Shown: positions 7,521-13,904, counted from the first letter of the stretch. The stretch: 15,256 bases of DNA from DAORDI01 sp035345895 (GCA_035345895.1 DAORDI010000119.1:1-15256); one strand, 5' to 3'. Numbers and translations are program-made. The notes: generated by a model from the letters alone, not told the origin.

Positions 7521-8089
7521 TTTGCCACCACGCATACTTTAAATTGATTCCTGTGTTCTATCACAAGTCGGACAGAATCTATCTCGATTTCATCCTTGCC
7601 GGACTGCAGAATAACTTTTTTGAGCACATGTCCTTTCAGGCTGTGAAGTTCTCTCTGTTTTTCAGACCATATAAACTCTTTTATTGTAAAGTTTTTTCCT
7701 TTTAAAAGAGCATTCATATCAGTGAATGCAAGATCCCGTCTGATCTTTGTGATCTTCCATGCCTCTTCCGCATTCATAAAAGAGGTGAGGGTATTCTCAT
7801 CGACTGTATTCGGAAGAAAAATCTCCTTGTATTCCTTTTCACTGCAGTAAAAATCCGGCTCGGCTCCCGTCTTGAGAAGTGAAATGCTCTCCAGAAATTT
7901 TCTGACAGCATCTTCTCTTGAAGACGCGGACTTTTCAATAACGTACTCAGTACGTATTCTGCTTCTGTAGTCTGCCTTTATTCTGCTGATTCGATCCTCT
8001 TCCGATTCAGCCTGATTTTTCCTGCACACTGAAAACATTAAACTGAATAAAACAACAGTATATGCTATTATTCTATATATTTTTTTCAC
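7517..8089 (-). CDS. Small lipoprotein encoded directly before the TonB-dependent receptor (190 aa)
   Basis: Begins with a GTG codon at 8089, chosen because GAGGG stands about 7 bases upstream and no in-frame ATG precedes it. MKKIYRIIAYTVVLFSLMFSVC is a lipoprotein signal peptide with the cysteine at 22 (relaxed spirochaetal lipobox F-S-V-C). The mature protein of about 168 residues is charged and mixed alpha/beta in character, with no motif I recognise. The stop overlaps the receptor start by four bases (ATGA), so the two are translationally coupled and presumably work together at the outer membrane or periplasm. It could be a periplasmic chaperone or a surface accessory of the receptor; neither is shown by the sequence. 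Confidence 0.8.
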   Translation of the reverse strand: MKKIYRIIAYTVVLFSLMFSVCRKNQAESEEDRISRIKADYRSRIRTEYVIEKSASSREDAVRKFLESISLLKTGAEPDFYCSEKEYKEIFLPNTVDENTLTSFMNAEEAWKITKIRRDLAFTDMNALLKGKNFTIKEFIWSEKQRELHSLKGHVLKKVILQSGKDEIEIDSVRLVIEHRNQFKVCVVAK

Positions 8090-8150
8090 CCATTTACCCT
8101 CATTAATATTCTCCTGTCCCTGCTTTGCAGTTTTACAAAAAACCGAAGAA

Positions 8151-8181
8151 GATAAAATCCCTGAAGATTTCTCTTCAGGGG
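8151..8181 (-). terminator. Intrinsic terminator or attenuator after the LipL48-like gene
   Basis: On the minus strand CCCTGAAGA (8180-8172) pairs perfectly with TCTTCAGGG (8167-8159) around a 4-base loop. It is followed by ATTTTATC and, slightly later, a run of six T. The 9-base-pair stem plus U-rich tail fits an intrinsic terminator. It stands between the LipL48-like gene and the three downstream genes of the same strand, with no clear promoter between it and the GTG at 8089. It may therefore attenuate, not end, transcription. The remaining sequence of 8182-8298 holds only the inverted repeat listed separately. Confidence 0.6.
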
Positions 8182-8278
8182 AATGTCTGATTCAGAAGAC
8201 AGAAAACCGCAGTATTTCCAAAACATATTCGAATCACTGCAGGTGCGAAGATTCATCCGCACCTCTGTTTCAAATCCA

Positions 8279-8316
8279 GTATACAGAGACATTATATATT
8301 ATCTCGCTCTGTATAC
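8279..8316. repeat. 10-base inverted repeat flanking the stop codon of the LipL48-like gene
   Basis: GTATACAGAG (8279-8288) is the exact reverse complement of CTCTGTATAC (8307-8316), separated by an 18-base AT-rich stretch that contains the TAA stop (8301-8299). The right arm also forms part of a 10-base palindrome of its own, CTGTATACAG (8309-8318). It could fold in the mRNA around the stop codon or bind a protein as DNA. Confidence 0.35.
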
Positions 8317-10068
8317 AGTCCAGTCTGCCCACCATTTGCCAGTCGCTGAAGTTCCTCCTCCTGCACCGGAAACTGTCGAAGTATAATCTGGTTTAGTCGA
8401 ACCGAACCCGCAGTCAGTTGCAACATTTCCTTCAGTAGTCACTGGAAGTGAAGTCAGACTCACTGAAACGTTGGTAAAGTCGCAAGCTGAGCCGCCGCTG
8501 TTGGAAGCAGATTTGTCTGCTTTGATGTTGGTAAATGCAGACAAGGTTGTAGGGAAACCGGCATCTCCCTGGCAGGTAATCCCAGTCGCAAAATTGTAAG
8601 TGACACCGTTAGTAAATGATCCCAGAAGCCCTTCTCTGTGTCTCTGAGCACGCCCGCCAGTAACCTGCTGACCAAGAACTGTATAGTCACTGATAGTCGG
8701 GTTGGAACATCTTTTAGGAGAATCGCATACTGACTGACCGCTTCCTGAATTGATCCCGTCCATTTCAAATCCATGAGGATCAGTTGAAGGAGAACCTCCG
8801 CAGCTTGTAGGATACTTATGACCGATAAGATACTGCAGATTTCCCTGAAAACCTTCGTCAAAATCAAAATCGTCATCCAGACCGCCTGTTGCCAGCCAGT
8901 ACTTTCCTGTAACCTTTCCGCCCCAAAGTTCAAATGAATCATCCAGACCTCTGTGAGCCTGAAGATACTGCATCTTTGTTCCTGAACCTATTGTATAAAG
9001 AGAGAAACTGTTCAGCTCATCACCTGGAGCAACCTCGTTTCCTGCAAATTCTACAATTGTATATTCTAAAGATCCTGAACTGTCGGTATCATCTGTTCCG
9101 CTTCCATAGTTTTGAGGAGTTGTTCCTTCAGTTGTGGATGACCTTGTACCTATCGCATTTCCAATCATCACAATTCCGCCCCAGTCGCCCGGATATCTCG
9201 ATCCTGGAGTCTGTGAAGAAGTGAAACATACAGGTGCTGTCTTTGTACCTTTCGTTACAAGTTTCCCGCCCTGAAGAATATAAAGAGAAGACCCCCTGTT
9301 TCCAAAAATGACTGATCCAGCATCAACTGTCAGAGTCGCTCCGCTTTTTACGAAAACAGTCCCGGAAAGAATTGCACTTCCGCTGATTGTCTTGTTTGAA
9401 GATATGTCTCCGCTGATTGTTTCAGGAGTTCCGGTAACATTTTTACCGTCACAGATGTTTTCTCCTGTTGTAGGACTCGATAGATTATATGAACCCTTCA
9501 CCACTGTCTCTACGCTCTTAATTGTAAGCTTAAGACCGCTTGCATCAGAAACTGTCAGCTGGTTTGTTTCTTTACTGTTTTTTACGGTAATTGCAAAATT
9601 AGCCGTACCGACATTCTTTGTGTACTGAGTGCTTGTAAAGTTTGCAATTGCAGAACATGCAGTTGTGCTTGATCCTGTATCTGATCTTACAGCAGAAAAT
9701 ACAACTTTCCCTGATGCTGACTTGACCTTGAAAGTTACAGTAAACTGCCCATCAAGCTTGGTGGTTGTTACATCTGTCAGAGCAGACACGTTGTCCGTTT
9801 CACATTTTGTAAACTCGTCAATTGTTCCCTGTCCGGATGTAAGGTAGCTTGAATCAGTACTGTCTGCAATTTTAACTTTTCCGTCTCTGATCGGAGCTCC
9901 GCCTGTTTCCTGCAGGAACCCTACTACCGTAACCGTTGCTTCATACTGCTGGCTTAATACAAATGCTGCACCGAGAAGCGCATTTTTTTTGGATGAATCA
10001 TCCTTCTTTGAAGGGCAGTACAGCAAAAAAGCGGCCGCTGCCATGATAGAATATAATTTTAACTTCAT
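8299..10068 (-). CDS. lipL48: LipL48-like beta-rich lipoprotein, partner of the TonB-dependent receptor (589 aa)
   Basis: MKLKLYSIMAAAAFLLYC is a spirochaetal lipoprotein signal peptide with the lipid cysteine at 18. AGGAGA about 6 bases before the ATG gives a strong start. Residues ~40-190 look like one or two Ig-like domains ('ATVTVVGFLQETGGAPIRDG...'). Residues ~215-500 are repetitive, parallel-beta-helix-like: 'SGSAILSGTVFVKSGATLTV', GDWGGIVMIGNA (294-305), HRGLDDSFELWGG (372-384), then an aspartate-rich GGLDDDFDFDEGFQGN (395-410) that could bind calcium, and HGFEMDG (432-438). The C-terminus has WWADWTVY. Proteins with the DDSFE-(W/L)-(F/W)GG and DDDFD-x-x-EGFQG motifs are known as lipoproteins or secreted proteins encoded beside TonB-dependent receptors. 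The L. interrogans protein in that position is LipL48. I assign the symbol by domain pattern and neighbourhood from memory, without alignment. It is the first gene of the left arm, probably surface or outer-membrane associated and more highly expressed than the downstream genes because of the terminator behind it. Confidence 0.75.
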   Translation of the reverse strand: MKLKLYSIMAAAAFLLYCPSKKDDSSKKNALLGAAFVLSQQYEATVTVVGFLQETGGAPIRDGKVKIADSTDSSYLTSGQGTIDEFTKCETDNVSALTDVTTTKLDGQFTVTFKVKSASGKVVFSAVRSDTGSSTTACSAIANFTSTQYTKNVGTANFAITVKNSKETNQLTVSDASGLKLTIKSVETVVKGSYNLSSPTTGENICDGKNVTGTPETISGDISSNKTISGSAILSGTVFVKSGATLTVDAGSVIFGNRGSSLYILQGGKLVTKGTKTAPVCFTSSQTPGSRYPGDWGGIVMIGNAIGTRSSTTEGTTPQNYGSGTDDTDSSGSLEYTIVEFAGNEVAPGDELNSFSLYTIGSGTKMQYLQAHRGLDDSFELWGGKVTGKYWLATGGLDDDFDFDEGFQGNLQYLIGHKYPTSCGGSPSTDPHGFEMDGINSGSGQSVCDSPKRCSNPTISDYTVLGQQVTGGRAQRHREGLLGSFTNGVTYNFATGITCQGDAGFPTTLSAFTNIKADKSASNSGGSACDFTNVSVSLTSLPVTTEGNVATDCGFGSTKPDYTSTVSGAGGGTSATGKWWADWTVYRAR

Positions 10069-10225
10069 TCTGTTCTCCTGCGAGATTTCGCTCTGAATAT
10101 CTTCGAGCTCTGTTCTGTTTATCCCGGATTTCTGTTACAGACTGATGACGGAAAAATATAAATTCATGAACGGAAGAATTTTCTTACATCGAAGGATGCT
10201 CCCGATTAACAGTCGAATAATATAT

Positions 10226-10239
10226 TTACGGAATTATTA
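10226..10239 (-). promoter_or_regulatory. Candidate operator for the lipL48-receptor arm (shared 14-base motif, copy 1)
   Basis: TTACGGAATTATTA on the plus strand. It reads TAATAATTCCGTAA in the direction of the LipL48-like gene, whose ATG lies 157 bases downstream. Directly after it in that direction comes ATATATTATTC, which offers a -10-like TATATT/TATTAT, so the motif would overlap the promoter. A copy with one mismatch lies upstream of exbB in the equivalent orientation. The regulator is unknown. Confidence 0.4.
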
Positions 10240-10329
10240 TTTTTATATGTTTATTTATAATTATATTCTTTTCTCAACCTGAACAGATCAGAAACAGGAT
10301 AAAATCCCAAGAGCATTGATTTTATTGAG

Positions 10330-10564
10330 TCATTTCTGATCCATGCACCGATCGACAAGGGCAGTTAAGAAAGCAGATTCTTTTATCCCGATGACTGTAA
10401 TGCTTTCGCATACATCGGGATAGACAGAAAAATCCGGATACAAAGGATTGCAGCAATTTGAAAAGCTGCAGGCATTTTCTGCTTTTTCTTTCAATTCTTG
10501 TACTGATTTCAAAAATAAGCAGAATGAATCGGATCAACAGCGACGCAAAAACAGTGCTCCGCAT
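10330..10564 (-). pseudogene. Possible frameshifted small exported cysteine-containing protein
   Basis: On the minus strand an ATG at 10564 opens a hydrophobic, signal-like start (MRSTVFASLLIRFILLI) in one frame. The neighbouring frame from 10512 to the TGA at 10332-10330 encodes 60 residues, including KSVQELKEKAENACSFSNCC and YPDVCESITVIG, with five cysteines, which look more protein-like than the continuation of the first frame. The two frames meet at a run of five T (10515-10511). Removing one T would join them into a 77-residue protein with an N-terminal signal. Either this is a recent slippage pseudogene, or a programmed slip or sequencing error, or only one frame is real. It lies alone within the divergent intergenic region 10069-10783. 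I do not recognise the family. Confidence 0.35.
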
Positions 10565-10653
10565 CCCGCGTGAGCCTATTTTTTTCTCAACCGCAGTTCC
10601 CGGGAATAAATTACTCGCCGTTCAGTGAAAAAACACCTCTCATTCCTCAAAAA

Positions 10654-10696
10654 GTAATTTCCGCGTAATAATTTCGTAACAGAAAAAAACTACCCT
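10654..10696 (+). promoter_or_regulatory. Candidate operator/promoter of the exbB operon (shared 14-base motif, copy 2, with 11-base phased GTAA repeats)
   Basis: TAATAATTTCGTAA (10666-10679) is the reverse complement of TTACGAAATTATTA and matches 13 of 14 bases of the motif upstream of the LipL48-like gene. GTAA occurs at 10654, 10665 and 10676, exactly 11 bases apart, the spacing typical of tandem sites for OmpR/PhoB-type response regulators. Eleven bases after the last repeat is TACCCT (10691-10696), a weak -10 candidate; no good -35 is present, as at activator-dependent promoters. The exbB ATG is 104 bases beyond the motif. The rest of 10069-10783 holds the candidate pseudogene, a second copy of TTTTCTCAACC (10269-10279 and 10582-10592) and otherwise nothing I can assign. 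Confidence 0.4.
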
Positions 10697-10783
10697 GAGT
10701 CCAGACATCAGATATGATGAATATGAAATTAAGGACCTCAGGCATTCTGAAACAGAGTTTCGGGAATTCTGAAGCAAGAATTT

Positions 10784-11620
10784 ATGAAAATTTTTTCGAA
10801 AATCCGTACAAGGCTCATTATTTACACGCTCGTACTTTGTGGAGCATTATATTATATCTCACCTGCACTGGCTCAGAATGGAACTGTTCCCGCACAGAAC
10901 ACAGCAACAGTTCCTGCAAAAACAACGGAAAACAAGCCGGCAGAAACGGCAAATCTGACTGAAAAGGCAAAACCGATGGCACAGCCGAAGTCCCCAGGAC
11001 TCATTGATCTCTTCATTGCAGGGGGATGGTCCATGTGGCCTCTGCTCCTGGCATCCGTGATTGGAATGGGCGTAGCAATAGAAAGAACCTATTTTTTCAT
11101 CAGAACAAAACTGATAGTAAAAGGTTTCAATCAGGCACTGATAGATAAAATAGAACAGGGAGGGCTTCCCGAGGCGGAAAAATATCTGGAAGAAACGAAA
11201 GATCAGAAAATTTCAGATGTACTGATCAACGGCCTGGATGTTTCCCAGAAGGATTCAGAACTCTTCGTGAAGGGGATTGAAAGAGAGGCTGGGGAAGTGA
11301 TCACTCTCCTGGAAAGAGGACTTGCAATTCTGGCAGCAGTATCTACCATAGCTCCGCTCATCGGATTTCTGGGTACAGTCTCCGGTATGATCAATGCCTT
11401 TGATGCAATTGCAAATGCAGATCAGGTAAATGCGAAAGTAGTCGCGGCAGGTATCAAGGAAGCACTGATCACAACAGCAGCCGGTCTGATCGTGGCGATT
11501 CCAGTCATGTCATTTCATCAGGTTCTCACAGGCAAGGTAAACGGCTTCGCTGCAGACGTTGAAGAGGCTGCGAACAGGATCTACAAGGAACTGCTGAAGC
11601 TGCAGGCTAAAAAGGCATAA
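10784..11620 (+). CDS. exbB: ExbB/MotA/TolQ-family proton channel subunit with exported N-terminus (278 aa)
   Basis: Inner-membrane component of the TonB energising complex; with ExbD it uses the proton gradient to drive TonB. Residues 1-30 form a signal-like hydrophobic segment ending SPALA-Q. They are followed by a periplasmic A/P/T/K-rich linker (31-70) and three membrane helices: about 82-100 (WSMWPLLLASVIGMGVAIE), 178-202 with the family motif APLIGFLGTVSGMI, and 226-247 with EALITTAAGLIVAIPVM. The conserved TT is at 230-231. The start at 10784 is the first in-frame ATG after a stop, but its Shine-Dalgarno is weak (AAGCAAGA). The next gene begins 2 bases after the TAA, so four genes form one operon facing away from the receptor operon. 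Confidence 0.93.
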   Translation: MKIFSKIRTRLIIYTLVLCGALYYISPALAQNGTVPAQNTATVPAKTTENKPAETANLTEKAKPMAQPKSPGLIDLFIAGGWSMWPLLLASVIGMGVAIERTYFFIRTKLIVKGFNQALIDKIEQGGLPEAEKYLEETKDQKISDVLINGLDVSQKDSELFVKGIEREAGEVITLLERGLAILAAVSTIAPLIGFLGTVSGMINAFDAIANADQVNAKVVAAGIKEALITTAAGLIVAIPVMSFHQVLTGKVNGFAADVEEAANRIYKELLKLQAKKA

Positions 11621-11622
11621 TT

Positions 11623-12045
11623 ATGATATCATTAAAAAAGAAAGTAGAACTGGAGGAAATATCGGCTGCATCCATGTCGGATATGGCCTTCCTTCTTCTG
11701 GTCTTTTTTATGGTGACTGCAGTATTCTTCGTGAAGGAAGGATTCAACATACAGCTCCCTAGGAAAAACTCCAAGCCGACAGAGGTACTGAGAGAAAACG
11801 TTTTCGAGTTTCAGGTAAGCGGGGAAAACATTGTAATGAAAAACAGCAAGGCAGGAGAGAAAAATTTCAAATCTGCTCTTGAACTTAAGACTGAGCTGAC
11901 TCAGATGGAAATTCAGAATCTTCCCGATAAACTGGCCCTGATCATTGCTTCAGGCGAAACAAAGTACGGGAATATGCTCGATGTAATGTCCGCTGTCAGA
12001 ATGAAAGGTTTTCAGAAAGTTTCAGTAAAAAAGAGGAAAATATGA
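11623..12045 (+). CDS. exbD: ExbD/TolR-family protein, first of two (140 aa)
   Basis: Single-span inner-membrane protein that pairs with ExbB. It has a short cytoplasmic N-terminus, then SMSDMAFLLLVFFMVTAVFF (about 17-36) carrying the essential proton-translocating aspartate at D20, then a periplasmic domain of about 100 residues ending in basic KKRKI. ATG is 2 bases after the exbB stop, and AAGG in the end of exbB acts as ribosome binding site. The stop overlaps the start of the second exbD by four bases (ATGA). It is clearly different in sequence from its neighbour outside the membrane helix, so the two are not a recent duplication. Confidence 0.93.
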   Translation: MISLKKKVELEEISAASMSDMAFLLLVFFMVTAVFFVKEGFNIQLPRKNSKPTEVLRENVFEFQVSGENIVMKNSKAGEKNFKSALELKTELTQMEIQNLPDKLALIIASGETKYGNMLDVMSAVRMKGFQKVSVKKRKI

Positions 12046-12446
12046 TCAAGAGAAAAAAGGCTTCTCCTAGCATACCGGTCAGTTCAATGGCAGACATTGC
12101 ATTCCTTCTTCTCGTATTCTTTATGGTGACATCAGTTCTGGATTCAGATCCCGATGTCCCTATTATGCTTCCTGAGGTTCAAGGGGGCGAGCAGCTGAAG
12201 GAAAAAATCTCCAACATCTATCTCGGCGGGGATAAGTCTGTTCATTATAACACAATGAAAATGACTCTGCCGGAAGCGATCAACCATGTCAGAGCAAAGA
12301 TTATCTCCAACCCCGAAATGAAAGTTCTGATCCATGCAGACAGAAACATCCCATTTTCAGAAGTGGATGCTGTATTTGAGAAACTGAAGGAAATCGGTGC
12401 AACGAAAATATCATTAGTAACACAGACCAACCCTGGAGGAGGCTGA
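12042..12446 (+). CDS. exbD: ExbD/TolR-family protein, second of two (134 aa)
   Basis: Paralogue of the preceding gene, with the membrane segment SMADIAFLLLVFFMVTSV (about 15-32) and the conserved aspartate at D18. A periplasmic domain follows with the typical ExbD pattern 'MKVLIHADRNIPFSEVDAVF' (about 93-112), where family members use a periodic I-x-A-D segment, and it ends in a flexible GGG. It overlaps exbD1 by four bases and is followed one base after its stop by tonB. Two ExbD subunits with one ExbB and one TonB is a common layout in TonB systems, and they may form a heterodimer in the complex. Confidence 0.93.
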   Translation: MIKRKKASPSIPVSSMADIAFLLLVFFMVTSVLDSDPDVPIMLPEVQGGEQLKEKISNIYLGGDKSVHYNTMKMTLPEAINHVRAKIISNPEMKVLIHADRNIPFSEVDAVFEKLKEIGATKISLVTQTNPGGG

Positions 12447-12447
12447 T

Positions 12448-13101
12448 ATGTCCATTGACTTGAAACCAAAGGAAGAAGAGAAAGAAGAAAAAATATTTTT
12501 TGATGCAAGAGTACCTAAATTGCATGAAAAAACATTTAAAGAAAATACATATCGTTTTATAGACAGAAACAGGTTTAATCTGGGGATCTCGATTTCAGCC
12601 ACTCTGCAGATACTGATGATTCTTTTCTGGCAGACCCCGAAGCTGGACTTCAGCAAAGCAGAAAAACCTTTGGATGATGTAGCATTTGTGGACAATGTTT
12701 CCATCAAGGATCCGAATGCAAATGATTCTGTGGCAAATGACGGTGAGATAGAACTGACCGACAAAAAGAAGACAGACGAAAAAGAAGATCCCAGAATCTC
12801 CGGAGCACAGGATCTGGACTTTGCAGGTGCCACTCCGCCAGTTGACCTGAATCCGGGAATAGAGCCTGAGTACACTGCCGAAGCCAGAGAGAACGGCATC
12901 ACTGGAATTGTAACTCTGCAGATTGTCATTGCAGACAGCGGGGAAGTTCTTCAAGTGAGAGCTGTTGGAAAACCGATTGGCGGGGGACTTGAAGAATCTG
13001 CGGTCAGAGCTTACAGAAAGAAAAGATTTGCGCCTTCCATTCTGGACGGGAAACCGCTGACAGTGAGAGTGAATATTCCTGTAAGATTCAGAATCCAATA
13101 A
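12448..13101 (+). CDS. tonB: TonB energy-transducing protein with an acidic, proline-poor linker (217 aa)
   Basis: Couples the ExbB/ExbD motor to outer-membrane receptors. Residues 1-43 are a charged cytoplasmic extension, longer than in classical TonB. A membrane anchor lies at about 44-61 (LGISISATLQILMILFW), then a linker at about 62-134 rich in Asp, Lys and Glu. The C-terminal TonB domain (about 135-217) has 'PEYTAEARENGITGIVTLQI', 'SGEVLQVRAVGKP' and the final AVRAYRKKRFAP...VNIPVRF. The usual Pro-Glu/Pro-Lys repeats of the periplasmic linker are missing. The ATG comes one base after the exbD2 stop. Its most obvious partner is the receptor in the divergent operon, although other receptors in the genome could share it. 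No strong terminator is seen in 13102-13218. Confidence 0.92.
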   Translation: MSIDLKPKEEEKEEKIFFDARVPKLHEKTFKENTYRFIDRNRFNLGISISATLQILMILFWQTPKLDFSKAEKPLDDVAFVDNVSIKDPNANDSVANDGEIELTDKKKTDEKEDPRISGAQDLDFAGATPPVDLNPGIEPEYTAEARENGITGIVTLQIVIADSGEVLQVRAVGKPIGGGLEESAVRAYRKKRFAPSILDGKPLTVRVNIPVRFRIQ

Positions 13102-13218
13102 TTGTTTTTCATCTAAGCTTCTGTTCGCTCTTTAAATTGGAGCCTGCAGGAGTTTTCAGTTTTTTAATCCATAAAAGACTGATGGGATGAGGCAGAACAG
13201 AATCAAAGCTGACAATGC

Positions 13219-13803
13219 CTATGGACTTGCAGTCATCAGATCAGTCTCTGCATAAATTTCCTGCATTGAGAGTCTGATCCCAATGGAATCGATATTTACA
13301 GATTTGTCCAATCCGTCAAAGACACTGTATTCCCAAAAATCTTCTTTTTTCCGATAGTATTTTTCTGCAAGAATCTCATTCTGCGATATAAGAATGTATT
13401 CTTCGAGAGACTCAATCTTTCTATAATTCCGGAACTTTTCTCCCCTGTCGTATTTTTCTGTGGAATCCGAGAGCACTTCAATTATGCATTTAGGATTTTT
13501 CACTGTGTCCAGATGATCATCAGTAAATAGAATATTTCCGCATACGATCAGAATATCCGGATATGTATACAGTCCTTTGGAAACATTGACCCTCAGGTCA
13601 GCCATAAAGACCTTGCATTCTTTCTGCTTAAACAGACTTTTTAAGCTGGAAGCTATATTTAATGAAATGATATTGTGTTTTAGCGAAGCGCCTGTCATTG
13701 CATAAATTTCTCCGTCCAAGAGTTCGTTTCTGAGTTCAGAATTTCTGTCTATTTCCAGATACTCCTGCTCAGTATAGAAAGGTTTCTTTTCTGCAAGTCC
13801 CAT
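13219..13803 (-). CDS. Uma2-family (DUF820) putative endonuclease (194 aa)
   Basis: The Uma2 fold is a PD-(D/E)xK-like nuclease domain common in multicopy families of cyanobacteria and some spirochaetes; no cellular role is established. Visible motifs are YTEQEYLEIDRNSELRNELL and DGEIYAMTGAS (early part), ADLRVNV, YPDILIV (candidate catalytic Asp), CIIEVLSDSTEKYDRGEKF (candidate Glu and Lys) and the 'Y.KIESLEEYILI' helix-strand. I chose the ATG at 13803 because the family starts a few residues before YT-x-E-EYL. The longer frame begins with TTG at 13839, and neither start has a good Shine-Dalgarno. It is convergent with tonB and unrelated to the uptake locus by any visible feature. Confidence 0.85.
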   Translation of the reverse strand: MGLAEKKPFYTEQEYLEIDRNSELRNELLDGEIYAMTGASLKHNIISLNIASSLKSLFKQKECKVFMADLRVNVSKGLYTYPDILIVCGNILFTDDHLDTVKNPKCIIEVLSDSTEKYDRGEKFRNYRKIESLEEYILISQNEILAEKYYRKKEDFWEYSVFDGLDKSVNIDSIGIRLSMQEIYAETDLMTASP

Positions 13804-13904
13804 AAAAAACAGAATGGATTTGAAATATAGAAATCTCAAGCCTTTTTTACGTATTCGCGTAGAGTGTTTGGAACTGTATAAAAGCTTTAAAAAATGAGGT
13901 TCAC

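Noticed and set aside
4512..7535. Longer start of the TonB-dependent receptor at 7535.
   Set aside because: The ATG at 7520 overlaps the previous stop as ATGA, has GGTGG at suitable spacing and gives a cleaner signal peptide.
8086..8292. 68-codon minus-strand frame between the LipL48-like gene and the small lipoprotein gene.
   Set aside because: It runs straight through the perfect terminator hairpin, has no ribosome binding site or signal, and ends inside the next gene's start region; more likely non-coding.
10250..10266. TATAATTATA palindrome resembling a Fur/PerR box.
   Set aside because: Only about half of the positions of the TTATAATNATTATAA consensus match once both half-sites are compared, and the region is nearly pure A/T.
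10299..10325. ATAAAATC/GATTTTAT inverted repeat with an 11-base loop downstream of the candidate pseudogene.
   Set aside because: The stem is almost only A-T pairs and too weak for a terminator; expected by chance in this AT-rich stretch.
10714..10962. 82-codon frame overlapping the start of exbB.
   Set aside because: It is out of frame with exbB, has no recognisable domain, and is explained as a shadow of the exbB coding sequence and its leader.
13119..13202. Inverted repeat TTCTGTTC/GAACAGAA between tonB and the Uma2 gene.
   Set aside because: The arms are only 8 bases long and 68 bases apart with no U-run, so a terminator or other structure is not supported.
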